A stretch of DNA of 64,000 bases, taken from Lutibacter citreus. Its GTDB lineage: Bacteria > Bacteroidota > Bacteroidia > Flavobacteriales > Flavobacteriaceae. Position 1 is the first letter of the stretch. Every line of letters starts with the position of its first letter. Location: assembly GCF_003260195.1 (NCBI RefSeq), contig NZ_QEIH01000005.1, positions 248,001 to 312,000 on the forward strand, read 5' to 3'. The notes under the pieces are model-generated. The model was given only the letters and a program-made list of their open reading frames with translations, had not been told where the DNA came from and did not search any database. Shown here one piece after another: positions 44,251 through 54,195 of this stretch. Made by a program: the position numbers and the translations under genes.

Positions 44251-46083
44251 ATGACTACAAAATTTTTAAAATTAGTAATAATCAACTTTATAATTTTTGG
44301 AGTAATTGGATGTAACAGTTCTAAGCTATCTAAAAATACTGATAATTATTCAGTTGATTTTACATTACAAGATAAATATCCTGTTGGTGAGAGTATTATT
44401 AAAAGTCAAAATTGGATTTCTCCGAACGGAAATGAAGTATTTAAAAGCAGTGAAAAAGGAGTTTTAGTTTCATCAGAAAAAGAAACAGCTTTTAATTATA
44501 TACAATATGTTAATGCTATTTCTGCCCCTAAAATTGGTGATGCAGTAACGGCTAGAATTAATTTCACCTATGACCAAGTCAAGAAAAAAGCAGATAAGGA
44601 AGTTATCCGTGTAGGTCTAGGCAATGGTTCAAGTAATTTAATGGCAACTTTTAATCGCAAAGGATGGGGAGATTATCATTCTATAGGAATGGAGGATTAT
44701 GTAGTAGGGGCTGTAATTTTTACTCCAGAAATTGGATTCAAAAACAACGCTTCTATTGGAACTAGTGACCTGCTTCAATTATCTATAACATTAACCCGAG
44801 CTAAAGATAATTTATGGGATATGGTTGTCCTATTAAAAAATCTTAAATCAGGATCAGATTGGTCTAAACGTTGGGAGAAACGTGATGTTGCATTTAAATC
44901 AGGAAGTACAGATAAGTTATTTGGTGTTATTCAGGCTGGGGCTTCTGATGTTGATGCAGGTATTTCTAATCGAATAATAACTCGTTTCGAGTTAAACAAT
45001 GATAAAGCACCATTGGGTATTGCTAAAACTTGGAATGGTGTTGATTTTAAAAAATATATACTTCCAATGGAACCACAAGGACCCTTAGTACATAAAGGAA
45101 TTTGGGGTGAGTCTATCTTGCCTCGTGATCCCAAAAATGGATTGGAAGATCCTACTATGAAGAATTGGTGCTATTGGGATGGAAGTATAGTAAAAGATGA
45201 TTCCGGTAAGTATCATATGTATGCTAGTCGTTGGACACAAACCGCACCACATGGTAATGGATGGAAAGAGCATTCTAAAGGAATACATGCCGTTAGTGAA
45301 AATATTATGGGCCCTTATAAAGATTTAGGATTAACTTGGCCTGAATGGAAAGAGGGACTTGGACATAATGTTGTTGGGGTTCGAATGTTTGACGGGCGTT
45401 ACGCAATGGTTACTAGCGATAGAACACGTGGAGAAGTGTTTGTTTCTGATAACCCAAATGGCCCATTTAAATTGATGGGGGAAATTAAAGTTGATCCTAA
45501 TGGATTTAATCCAGGATTGGCGCGTTACCAAAGTGGTTCATCAAAAGGAAATATGTCTAATGTTATGATTATTCCAAGAGAAGATGGACGTTATATGATT
45601 GTTGGACGTTCTACAGCTATTTTGATTAGTGATAATGGAATTCTAGGACCATATAAAATTATGTCTGATCGAATTTACAAAGATATGCCTGAGATTCCAC
45701 AGACACGGATGGAGGATCCTACAGCTTGGTATAGTGGAGGAATGTATCATATGTTAGTAAATCATTGGCCAGGAAAAACAACATATTATTTTTCTTCTAA
45801 AGATGGTATAACAGATTGGAGGTACCGTAGCATTGCTTATAGAAAAGATGAATCAATATTTAGATACACAGATGGTACAGTTGACGAGTGGTATATTGTA
45901 CAGCGTCCAACTGCTTACACAGAAAATGGACATATTACTCATTTTAACTTTTCTGTAATTGATGTAACTAAAGGAAGTGATAAGGGAAATGATAAACATG
46001 GTAGTAAAATAATAGTAGTTCCATTTGATGGAGAAACTTTTGATAAAGATATGCAAGCAATTATTAGCTCTGAAAATAACTAA
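44251..46083 (+). CDS. GH43/GH117-like beta-propeller glycoside hydrolase lipoprotein
   Basis: Lipobox Cys21 (GVIGC). Residues about 30-250 look like a laminin-G/concanavalin-type beta-sandwich (SQNWISPNGNEVF, IRVGLGNGSS). Residues about 270-600 show the repeated blade pattern of a five-bladed propeller. Candidate acidic residues are in NWCYWDGSIVKDDSGKYHMY, GHNVVGVRMFDGRYAM and RMEDPTAWYSGGMYHM. GH43 or GH117-like clans fit best, but the family is not certain. It opens a run of four same-strand genes with GH120 and GH3, which suggests processing of a xylose-containing or similar plant/algal glycan. No SusC/D pair accompanies this cluster. Confidence 0.65.
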   Translation: MTTKFLKLVIINFIIFGVIGCNSSKLSKNTDNYSVDFTLQDKYPVGESIIKSQNWISPNGNEVFKSSEKGVLVSSEKETAFNYIQYVNAISAPKIGDAVTARINFTYDQVKKKADKEVIRVGLGNGSSNLMATFNRKGWGDYHSIGMEDYVVGAVIFTPEIGFKNNASIGTSDLLQLSITLTRAKDNLWDMVVLLKNLKSGSDWSKRWEKRDVAFKSGSTDKLFGVIQAGASDVDAGISNRIITRFELNNDKAPLGIAKTWNGVDFKKYILPMEPQGPLVHKGIWGESILPRDPKNGLEDPTMKNWCYWDGSIVKDDSGKYHMYASRWTQTAPHGNGWKEHSKGIHAVSENIMGPYKDLGLTWPEWKEGLGHNVVGVRMFDGRYAMVTSDRTRGEVFVSDNPNGPFKLMGEIKVDPNGFNPGLARYQSGSSKGNMSNVMIIPREDGRYMIVGRSTAILISDNGILGPYKIMSDRIYKDMPEIPQTRMEDPTAWYSGGMYHMLVNHWPGKTTYYFSSKDGITDWRYRSIAYRKDESIFRYTDGTVDEWYIVQRPTAYTENGHITHFNFSVIDVTKGSDKGNDKHGSKIIVVPFDGETFDKDMQAIISSENN

Positions 46084-46211
46084 TCTTAATATTATTATCT
46101 CATACATCTTATGTCTAATTCAATTTTTAGATAAATGATTCTATATAAAAATATGCTAAGTGTATTAATAGCTTATTTATTAGGGGAATAATATTTAAAT
46201 CTTAATAAAAA

Positions 46212-48179
46212 ATGAAGTTAAAATCGATTTTCATAGGTATAGCTATTTTATTAATATGTAATTCTTTAGTCGCAAAAGAATACTTTGTATCTGTAAAAGG
46301 TTCCAACCAAAATCCAGGAACAAAGAAATTGCCTTTTAGAACCATACAAAAGGCTGCAGATATTGCAATTTCAGGAGATATAGTAACTGTTGAAGGAGGT
46401 ACTTATCGAGAATGGGTATCACCAATGCATGGAGGTTATCATAAAACTAAACCTATTATTTATAGAGCCGCTTCAGGTGAAAAGGTTCATATAAAAGGTT
46501 CCGAGGTTGTAACTAATTGGAAGAGATTTAATAAGAATGTTTGGAAAACAACTGTTGATAATTCTCTTTTCGGAGATTTTAATCCATTTGATAGATTCGT
46601 TAAAGGGGATTGGTTATTAACAGCTAATAAGTATCATCTTGGAGAGGTATATCTTAATGAAAAATCTTTATATGAAACAGCCTCATTGCATCAATTAGAT
46701 AACCCTATAGCACATAAAAAAGCACAAGACAAAGAAGCTGCAAAGTTGCAATGGTTTGCAGAGGTGAAGGATGATGTAACAATTATTTATGCAAATTTTG
46801 GAGAAGGTGTTAATCCGAATAAACATCTTACTGAAATCAATGTACGTCCAACTTGTTTCTTTCCGAAGAAAACAGGTGTAAATTACATTATTGTTCAAGG
46901 GTTTTATATTTCACAGGTCGCTACCCAATGGGCTCCTCCTACAGGAGAACAAATTGGTGCAATTGGCCCACATTGGAGTAAAGGATGGGTTATTGAAAAC
47001 AATGTAATTCGTAACTCTAAGTGTACAGGTATAAGTTTAGGAAAAGAATTTGCTTCGGGTGACAATGAATTTTCTAAAAGAAATAATTTGAGAGGATTTC
47101 ATCGCCAGATCGAAACCTTAATAACAGCTATTGATTTAGGATGGAGCAAGGAACGTATTGGGTCACATACAATTCGCAACAATACCATTTATGAATGTGG
47201 TCAGACAGGGATTTGCGGACATATGGGGTGTGCATTTAGTACCATTTCATACAACAAAATATACGATATCAATAATAAAAGACTAATCTTTGGTGCTGAG
47301 GTAGCAGGTATTAAATTACATGCTCCCATAGATGTATTGGTGGCTCATAATTATGTAATAAATACCTACAAAGCTATATGGTTAGATTGGCAGGCAGAAG
47401 GTACCCGAATTACAGGAAATTTGTTTGCAAATAATGAATGGCAAGATGTGTTTGTAGAAGTTTCTCACGGGCCAACGCTTATTGATAATAATATTATGCT
47501 TTCACATAGTTCATTAACTACTGCTTCTCATGGTGTAGCTGCGGTGCATAATTTATTTGGGGGAACTATGCGAACGTTGCCAATTCTTCACAGATATACT
47601 CCGTATCAATTACCTCATTCAACAAAATTAAAAGGTGTTGCTGCTATTGGAGGAGGAGATCATCGTTTTTATAACAATCTATTCGTTTCAAATGAGGATT
47701 TAACTAAAAAATTGGATGCTTCCGGATTGGATGCGTTTAACGATTATCCGGTTTATTATGATGGTATTTATGATACTTATATAGGTAAAACAGCTACAGG
47801 TAAAAAAACTACCTGGTTTAGTTATCCTGTCTACATTGGCCAAAATATATACTATAATAAAGCAAAACCATATAAAGATGAGGCAGGAAGTATAGTAACA
47901 AAACAACAGGCAAAAGTGCACTTAGATAGAAAAGAGGATGGTTTTTACTTGTATATTGATTTGCCAACAGAGAAATTGAAAGCGCTAAATACAGATTGGA
48001 TCACCACAGAAAAGTTGGGAATTACAGCCATTGGGGAAGCGAGCTATGAGAATACTGATGAAACTTCTTTAAAGATTGATACGGACTTTTTTGGAAATAC
48101 AAGAACAGGGAAATTACCATTAGCTGGTCCCTTTAACGAAATTAGTTCTAAAGAAATTAAACTGTTTACTATTGAATAA
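46212..48179 (+). CDS. GH120 family beta-xylosidase, periplasmic
   Basis: A 655-residue right-handed beta-helix protein with a signal peptide (residues 1-21, NSLVAKEYF). From memory it follows the clostridial XylC-type GH120 enzyme closely in the key blocks: YREWVSP, GDWLLTANKYHLGEVYLN, WAPPTGEQIGAIGPHWSKGW, AGIKLHAPIDV, WLDWQAEGTRITGN and DVFVEVSHGP. The Asp in WLDW (about 392) and the Glu in FVEVSHG (about 416) correspond in spacing to the proposed nucleophile and acid/base of that family. It should release xylose from the non-reducing end of xylo-oligosaccharides in the periplasm. It is the best substrate clue for this second cluster. Confidence 0.85.
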   Translation: MKLKSIFIGIAILLICNSLVAKEYFVSVKGSNQNPGTKKLPFRTIQKAADIAISGDIVTVEGGTYREWVSPMHGGYHKTKPIIYRAASGEKVHIKGSEVVTNWKRFNKNVWKTTVDNSLFGDFNPFDRFVKGDWLLTANKYHLGEVYLNEKSLYETASLHQLDNPIAHKKAQDKEAAKLQWFAEVKDDVTIIYANFGEGVNPNKHLTEINVRPTCFFPKKTGVNYIIVQGFYISQVATQWAPPTGEQIGAIGPHWSKGWVIENNVIRNSKCTGISLGKEFASGDNEFSKRNNLRGFHRQIETLITAIDLGWSKERIGSHTIRNNTIYECGQTGICGHMGCAFSTISYNKIYDINNKRLIFGAEVAGIKLHAPIDVLVAHNYVINTYKAIWLDWQAEGTRITGNLFANNEWQDVFVEVSHGPTLIDNNIMLSHSSLTTASHGVAAVHNLFGGTMRTLPILHRYTPYQLPHSTKLKGVAAIGGGDHRFYNNLFVSNEDLTKKLDASGLDAFNDYPVYYDGIYDTYIGKTATGKKTTWFSYPVYIGQNIYYNKAKPYKDEAGSIVTKQQAKVHLDRKEDGFYLYIDLPTEKLKALNTDWITTEKLGITAIGEASYENTDETSLKIDTDFFGNTRTGKLPLAGPFNEISSKEIKLFTIE

Positions 48180-48362
48180 ATTAAAGATGTTCATACAGAA
48201 AGACTAGAATTTTTATTTGAACTATATAATTTTAAGAATGATATTGGTGAAGAAAATAATTAATAATATAGAATTAAGAAATTAAAGCTAAGTTGAAAAA
48301 TGCTTTTCTGAAGCAGAATAAAAGTCTAATAAATTAAAAAATATATTAATAAAGAAAATTGA

Positions 48363-50615
48363 ATGAAAACAATAAAAGAGTTAATCAAATTAGTAGCAAA
48401 TTTTTCACTTATTTGCAGTTTAGTTTTGTTTTTTAGTTGTACAGAAGTAAACGGCCAACAAAATTACAAAGATGCAAATACAAAACCAGAGGATAGAGCA
48501 AAGGACCTAATTTCTAAAATGACTTTAGAGGAGAAAGTAGCTCAATTAAATGGTTTAGGAAATGGACATGGTGTATTTGGAGATAAAAAAGCAGGTGTTT
48601 TTGGTACTAAAGGAAATGAAAAATTAGGAATTCCTACGCTTGTTATGGGACATGGTATTACAGGAGTTAGATCTGGCCGTGATGTTTCGGTAAAGTCAAC
48701 TTATATGCTTGCACCTATTGGTATAGCAGCAACTTGGGATACAGAATTGTATTCACGTGCAAGTGTGGCTATTGCAAAAGAAATGGTTGCATTGGGTCAA
48801 AATCTTAATTTGGGAACAACTTTAAATATTATTCGTCATCCTTTAGGTGGGAGAGGTTGGGAGTGTTTTTCTGAAGACCCATATTTAACTGCACAATTGG
48901 GAGTGGAACATGTGAAAGCAATGCAAGCTAATGGAATTATAAGTGGACCTAAGCACTTTGTAGCGAACAATCAAGAACAAAATAGACACGATATCAATAA
49001 CGTGTTAGAAGAGCGAACTTTACGTGAAATTTATCTTCCAGCTTTTAAAACTGCAGTTGTTGAAGGTGGAGCATTAAATATTATGGCGGCTTACAATCGT
49101 GTAAACGGTACTTTTATGTGTGAAAACAAATGGCTGTTAACTGATATATTGAGGGATGAATGGGGGTTTAAAGGTTTTGTTTTGTCGGACTTTGGAAAAG
49201 GAGTACAATCTACTGTACCAACGGCTCTTGCAGGTATGAATATAGAAATGAGTTCTGCGAAATGGTACGGTTCTAAATTAGTTGCTGCTGTAAACAATGG
49301 GGAAATTAAAGAATCTATAATAGATAAATTAGTTTATGATAAACTTTTTACCATGTTTAAAATGGGATTGTTTGATAATAAATGGAAACAGCCTAAAGAA
49401 GTTGTTCATAGTCAAGAACATCAGAATATAGCTTTGGAAGTTGCTCGTAAGTCGGGTGTACTTTTAAAAAACAAAAACAATGTATTACCATTAGCATTAA
49501 AAAAAGGCAATAAATTAGCAGTTATTGGTCCAAATGCAAAGCGATATGTAGGTGGTGTTTATTCAGAATTTCTTCAAGGAGGAGGTAGTGGAGGTTGTTA
49601 TTATTTTGAAGATGCAGTAACAAACCCTGTTGATGAAATTGCAAAAATTGCGAATGTAATGGAAGTTAGTTATGCTCGTGGTTGTCATATTGAATTGAAG
49701 AAGAAACAAAAGAAAATTGAAGCGAAAACGTTGATGCCAGATGCACTAGATTTAGCAGATGTTAAAAAGGATGACAAACAATTAACTAAAGAAGCAGTTG
49801 AATTGGCTGAAAAATCAGATCAAGTAATTTTGGTTGTAGGAATAACAGGAAGTCAAGAATCTGAGGGTCGTGACAGAAAATCAACAAGATTACCAGAAAA
49901 TCAAGAAAAACTTATCAATGAAGTAACGAAAGTAAATAAAAATGTTATTGTAGTAATGGTTGGAGGATCATATTTTGATACTTCATCTTGGATTGATAAG
50001 GTTAATGGTGTTATTAATTATTTTTATTGTGGAGAGAAATTAAGTCAAGCAATGGCAGAGGTTTTATTTGGAAAGGTTAATCCAAGTGGTAAGTTACCTA
50101 TATCATATCCTAAATCGGCTTCTCAATATCCAAAAGGAAGCATTTTTCAAGGAGGTAAGTATAAAGAAAAAAAGGAGAGCAATATATATTCAGAAGGAAT
50201 TTTCGTAGGATACCGTTATTTTAATAAAAATAAGGAAGAGATGCGTTTCCCTTTTGGTTATGGGTTAAGTTATACCAATTTTAAATATAGCAAACTAAAA
50301 GTAAAAAAAGGAAAAATAGTTGAAGTTAGTTTTACAATTAAAAATACAGGGAAGATTTCAGGAGATGAAATAGCTCAGTTGTATATTCATGATAAGGAAA
50401 GTTCTGTTCCTCGTCCAATTAGAGAGCTAAAAGGTTTTAAAAGAGTTTCTTTAAAGGCAGGTGAATCTAAAAAAGTACATATAACACTTAAAGATGATGC
50501 TTTTGCCTTTTGGAGTCCAACAAAAAAAGACTGGACTGTAGAGCCAGGAGAATTTGATATTCAAATTGGAGTAAATTCAAGAGATATTAAGTTAAGCAAA
50601 ATAATAAACAAATAA
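48363..50615 (+). CDS. GH3 family beta-glycosidase lipoprotein
   Basis: A 750-residue GH3 enzyme with lipobox Cys26 (LFFSC). The N-terminal barrel has the family helix RAKDLISKMTLEEKVAQLNG, then KHFVANNQEQNRHD. The nucleophile is in GFVLSDFGKG (Asp at about 276), with Phe instead of the usual Trp after the Asp. The second domain carries the ESEGRDR acid/base segment (about 499). A fibronectin-III-like C-terminal domain runs from about 640 to 750. Complete and intact, unlike the GH3 relic at 23284. Beta-xylosidase or beta-glucosidase activity is possible; the neighbouring GH120 favours xyloside substrates. Confidence 0.9.
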   Translation: MKTIKELIKLVANFSLICSLVLFFSCTEVNGQQNYKDANTKPEDRAKDLISKMTLEEKVAQLNGLGNGHGVFGDKKAGVFGTKGNEKLGIPTLVMGHGITGVRSGRDVSVKSTYMLAPIGIAATWDTELYSRASVAIAKEMVALGQNLNLGTTLNIIRHPLGGRGWECFSEDPYLTAQLGVEHVKAMQANGIISGPKHFVANNQEQNRHDINNVLEERTLREIYLPAFKTAVVEGGALNIMAAYNRVNGTFMCENKWLLTDILRDEWGFKGFVLSDFGKGVQSTVPTALAGMNIEMSSAKWYGSKLVAAVNNGEIKESIIDKLVYDKLFTMFKMGLFDNKWKQPKEVVHSQEHQNIALEVARKSGVLLKNKNNVLPLALKKGNKLAVIGPNAKRYVGGVYSEFLQGGGSGGCYYFEDAVTNPVDEIAKIANVMEVSYARGCHIELKKKQKKIEAKTLMPDALDLADVKKDDKQLTKEAVELAEKSDQVILVVGITGSQESEGRDRKSTRLPENQEKLINEVTKVNKNVIVVMVGGSYFDTSSWIDKVNGVINYFYCGEKLSQAMAEVLFGKVNPSGKLPISYPKSASQYPKGSIFQGGKYKEKKESNIYSEGIFVGYRYFNKNKEEMRFPFGYGLSYTNFKYSKLKVKKGKIVEVSFTIKNTGKISGDEIAQLYIHDKESSVPRPIRELKGFKRVSLKAGESKKVHITLKDDAFAFWSPTKKDWTVEPGEFDIQIGVNSRDIKLSKIINK

Positions 50616-50701
50616 TTTAATTGAAGTTCTATTTTTATACAATACCTGTGATAATAAAGAAATAAAGCCAAAAAATATTAATGTGAAAATTAAGATTTTA
50701 T

Positions 50702-52354
50702 ATGAAATTTAATCGAATACCACTAATTGTAATTATATCATTAATCTCTATGAGTACTTGGGGACAAACAGTGCCTTATTCCAAAGGTAGAATTGCGATG
50801 AGTTCTGATGGAAATGCACATGATCCAGATGATTGGGGAGCAACGGTTGCAAGTCTTGGTATAATTTCATCAAGAAATTTACAAGATAAACTGAGTCTCT
50901 ATACATATGCAGATCATGTATGGAGTAGTAAGGAAAATCATATGACTCAAATTACTAAAAGTGCCATTACGGGGGGAATTCAATTTGGTTTTGATGTAAG
51001 TAGATTTATTCCTGCAGTTGATAATCCAGAAATAGCCTATGGTAAAATGAAGGATGAAATTATTAAATCTACTTCTGAAAATCCATTAACTATTATAGCC
51101 GCGGGACCTATGCAAGTAGTTGGAGAAGCACTTAGTTTGGCTCAAAAAGAAAACTCAAATGCTTTAAAATATATTAGAGTTATTTCTCATTCTAAGAGTA
51201 ATAATCAACATGCAGACAGGCCAAGTAAAAATGAAAAACCGCATGAGGGTTGGCATTGGGATGAGTTGAAAAAATCTTTCTCTAGTGATGGAGTTGTCTT
51301 TGATCTTATTTTAGATCAAAATGACAAGAAAAATAAATTCGTTGGTTTTTCATCTAATAACGCAGGGAAAGATGGTAAGGCAGATTGGAGTGTTTGGAAC
51401 TTTTTAAAAGGCTATAATAATCATTCTATAAGAGTAAATAATGGGATTCAATTGATTTATACACAAATGAAAGCTTCACACAAAGCAGATATTTCAGATG
51501 CAGGAATGCTTTATTATTTGTTTACTGGTGATGTGCATGGAGGCCCAGAAAAACTAAAAGCAATTTTTGACAATGGATTTATAGGAGAAAAAGATTTTCA
51601 AACTATCTTTAATGGGCAGAATTTTGAGGGCTGGAATTTAAAAATTAGGAATGGTGATTCTGAATTAGCAAAAAAGGTTTTTGCAATTGAAGATGAGCAT
51701 GTACATGTTTTTAATGATGAATTTCCTGCACGTTATCAACTTGGCGGTAAAGATTGGAAAAAGAATAAAATACCAGTGAATAATCAGAATCGGACACATG
51801 GCTTGTTTTATTCTAAAAAAAAGTATAGCAAATACATTCTTCGTTTTGAATATAAGTGGGGGAGCAATATAGCAAATAACTTTATTAGATGGCAATACGA
51901 TGCAGGATTATATTATCATGTTGTGGATGATAAAGTTTGGCCAAAAGGAATTGAATATCAAGTTCGTTTTAATCATCTAACCAATCAAAATCACACAGGA
52001 GACTTTTTTACAGGAGGAGCTTTTACTTGGTTTGCAAATGAAGAGGGAACAAAGTTTGTGTCTCCAAAGCATGGTGGAAAAAAATTTGAAAATAGAAAGA
52101 GAGGATTAATAGCTTCGTCTCCAAAAAACTTTCATGCCTTAGATGGTGAGTGGAATTATTGTGAAGTCATTGTGATGGGGAATGAATATACAATTCACAA
52201 ATTGAATGGTGAAATTGTAAATATGGCAACGGATTTGCCATTTAGTGAGGGAATAATTGGGTTTCAATCAGAAACAGCAGAAGTCTTTTATAGAAATATA
52301 GAAATTAAGGAATTTGATAAAATTGTTCCAATAGATGAAATTTTAAAGGAGTAA
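50702..52354 (+). CDS. Secreted fusion: nucleoside-hydrolase-like domain and 3-keto-disaccharide hydrolase (DUF1080) domain
   Basis: A 550-residue protein with a signal peptide (residues 1-22, STWGQT). Residues about 25-295 resemble nucleoside-hydrolase-fold proteins; the acidic SSDGNAHDPDDWGATVAS stretch (about 34-51) stands where the aspartate calcium site is expected. Residues about 300-540 form a DUF1080/3-keto-disaccharide hydrolase-like sandwich, with FQTIFNGQNFEGW at the start, then FEYKWG and the closing FSEGIIGFQSETAEVFYRNIEIKEF. DUF1080 proteins have been linked to cleavage of 3-keto-glycosides made by oxidoreductases. No such oxidoreductase is in the window. Last gene of the GH43-like/GH120/GH3 run, 86 bases after GH3. 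Confidence 0.7.
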   Translation: MKFNRIPLIVIISLISMSTWGQTVPYSKGRIAMSSDGNAHDPDDWGATVASLGIISSRNLQDKLSLYTYADHVWSSKENHMTQITKSAITGGIQFGFDVSRFIPAVDNPEIAYGKMKDEIIKSTSENPLTIIAAGPMQVVGEALSLAQKENSNALKYIRVISHSKSNNQHADRPSKNEKPHEGWHWDELKKSFSSDGVVFDLILDQNDKKNKFVGFSSNNAGKDGKADWSVWNFLKGYNNHSIRVNNGIQLIYTQMKASHKADISDAGMLYYLFTGDVHGGPEKLKAIFDNGFIGEKDFQTIFNGQNFEGWNLKIRNGDSELAKKVFAIEDEHVHVFNDEFPARYQLGGKDWKKNKIPVNNQNRTHGLFYSKKKYSKYILRFEYKWGSNIANNFIRWQYDAGLYYHVVDDKVWPKGIEYQVRFNHLTNQNHTGDFFTGGAFTWFANEEGTKFVSPKHGGKKFENRKRGLIASSPKNFHALDGEWNYCEVIVMGNEYTIHKLNGEIVNMATDLPFSEGIIGFQSETAEVFYRNIEIKEFDKIVPIDEILKE

Positions 52355-52700
52355 TTAAATTTTAATTGTGGTGTTAGTTGCATATTAAGGAGATAAGTGG
52401 ATATCAGAAAAAGGTGTGGTTGTCTGGGACTTCAGCGTTTAAGAATGTTATAATTATACCAATAAAACAAATAAGAAATTAGTTGTTAGAAAAATTTATA
52501 AAGACGTAAAAGTAAAAGAGATTGAAGTTTCTGTTATTACATGTTTCACTTAAATAAAGGCTGATGTTGGTGCTTTGAAAGAAGCACTAATGTGAAATGT
52601 AAATGGGTACATAAACTAAAGAAGCAAGTATTAATGTAATAGAAAACGGATACTTTAATAAAAGGACTGTTTATTAGCTCTTTATAGTGTTTTGTTTTGC
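52355..52700. other. Intergenic stretch with coding debris
   Basis: These 346 bases lie between the fusion gene and the end of mnmE (convergent). A frame of 55 codons with one internal stop (52389-52553) looks like debris of a former gene. The remainder has no supported gene, and no strong terminator hairpin was found. Confidence 0.4.
52389..52553 (+). pseudogene. Gene remnant of unknown family with internal stop
   Basis: The frame reads GDKWISEKGVVVWDFSV, a TAA at 52440-52442, then ECYNYTNKTNKKLVVRKIY and KDVKVKEIEVSVITCFT to a TAA at 52551-52553. The amphipathic, beta-rich pattern after the stop looks like a real protein C-terminus. I do not recognise the family. Another in-frame stop lies just upstream, so no intact gene is possible. 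Confidence 0.3.
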
Positions 52701-54086
52701 TTACTTACCGATACAAAAGTTAGCAAAAATATTTCCTAATAAATCTTCGGTAGTAACTTCTCCTGTAATTTCACCTAAATGAAATAGCGCTTGACGAATA
52801 TCAATAGCAAAAAGATCAGTACTAATGTTTAAATCAATACCTTTTTGTACTTCTTTTATAGAATTGTAAGCATTATTTAATGCTTCAAAATGGCGAGAAT
52901 TACTTACAATTGTTTCATTGTTACTTAAAGCTCCTTTATTAGCTAATTGTGTAAGGGTAGAGGTTAGCTCGTGAAGTCCTAATTTTTCTTTAGCTGAAAG
53001 AATAATTAGGTTAGAAAATTGTGATTTTAACTGTTTTATTTCTTCATTTGAAAGTAAATCAGCTTTATTAACAATTGTCAATATTTTTTTTGTAGGATAC
53101 TTTTCTTTTAATTCAGCAATTTTTATTTCAAGTTTATCAATGTTTGAAGCATCAATTAAATGCAGCACCAATTGCGCTTTTTCAATATTTTGGTAAGTTT
53201 TTTCAATTCCAATACTTTCAACAATATCTTTTGTATGTCTAATTCCTGCAGTGTCAATAAAACGATATGCTACACCTTCAATATTTATTTCATCCTCAAT
53301 CGCATCTCTTGTTGTACCTGCAATATGGCTTACAATGGCTTTTTCTTCATTTAAAAGTGTATTTAACAATGTGGATTTTCCAACATTTGGTTCACCAACA
53401 ATAGCAACTGGGATTCCGTTTTTTAATACATTTCCTAATGCAAAAGAATCGATAAGACGTTTTAAAACAGCACTTATTTTATTAATTAAATTGTTAAATT
53501 CGGTTCTATCTGCAAATTCAACATCTTCTTCAGCAAAATCAAGTTCAAGTTCAATTAAACTTGCGAAGTTTAATAATTGCTGACGTAAATTTTCAATTTC
53601 GTTACTAAATCCTCCACGCATTTGCTGTAATGCAACTTGATGGGATGCGGCAGAATTTGAAGCTATTAAATCGGCAACTGCTTCAGCCTGACTTAAATCC
53701 ATTTTTCCATTTAAAAATGCACGAAGTGTAAACTCACCAGCATCTGCATTTCTAACACCATTTTTTAAGAATAGTTGAATAATTTCTTGCTGAATATAAA
53801 CTGATCCGTGACAATTTACTTCAACAACATTTTCTCCTGTATATGAATTTGGATTTTTAAAAATAGAGACCAAAACTTCATCAATTACACGATTTCCTTC
53901 AATAATACTTCCTAAATGAATGGTATGAGATTTAACCGAAGTTAAATTTTTATTTCCAAATTTAGATTTAAAGTGATTATTTACAATTTCAATAGCTTTT
54001 TCTCCAGAAAGTCTTATAACTGCAATTGCTCCAACACCTGCTGAAGTTGCTAAAGCAATAATTGTATCGTTTTTAATTGAATTCAT
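52701..54086 (-). CDS. mnmE: tRNA uridine-5-carboxymethylaminomethyl(34) synthesis GTPase MnmE
   Basis: Complete 461-residue MnmE, the GTPase that works with MnmG to modify U34 of certain tRNAs. N-terminal tetrahydrofolate-binding domain (residues 1-120; IALATSAGVGAIAVIRLSG, and NCHGSVYIQQEII), helical domain, and an inserted Ras-like G domain with G1 GEPNVGKST (231-239), G3 DTAG and G4 NKAD. The protein ends in the obligatory C-terminal CIGK, needed for catalysis. Housekeeping gene, minus strand, ending the block that runs from dnaX down to here. Confidence 0.97.
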   Translation of the reverse strand: MNSIKNDTIIALATSAGVGAIAVIRLSGEKAIEIVNNHFKSKFGNKNLTSVKSHTIHLGSIIEGNRVIDEVLVSIFKNPNSYTGENVVEVNCHGSVYIQQEIIQLFLKNGVRNADAGEFTLRAFLNGKMDLSQAEAVADLIASNSAASHQVALQQMRGGFSNEIENLRQQLLNFASLIELELDFAEEDVEFADRTEFNNLINKISAVLKRLIDSFALGNVLKNGIPVAIVGEPNVGKSTLLNTLLNEEKAIVSHIAGTTRDAIEDEINIEGVAYRFIDTAGIRHTKDIVESIGIEKTYQNIEKAQLVLHLIDASNIDKLEIKIAELKEKYPTKKILTIVNKADLLSNEEIKQLKSQFSNLIILSAKEKLGLHELTSTLTQLANKGALSNNETIVSNSRHFEALNNAYNSIKEVQKGIDLNISTDLFAIDIRQALFHLGEITGEVTTEDLLGNIFANFCIGK

Positions 54087-54195
54087 GAATGCAAAAATAC
54101 GCTATTTGTTATGAGTTAGAAAGCTTTTTTTAGAAGAATGAATATGGTAATTTGTTTAGTGTTAGCTGAATTTAGTAAACTGAGAAGTATTAATT

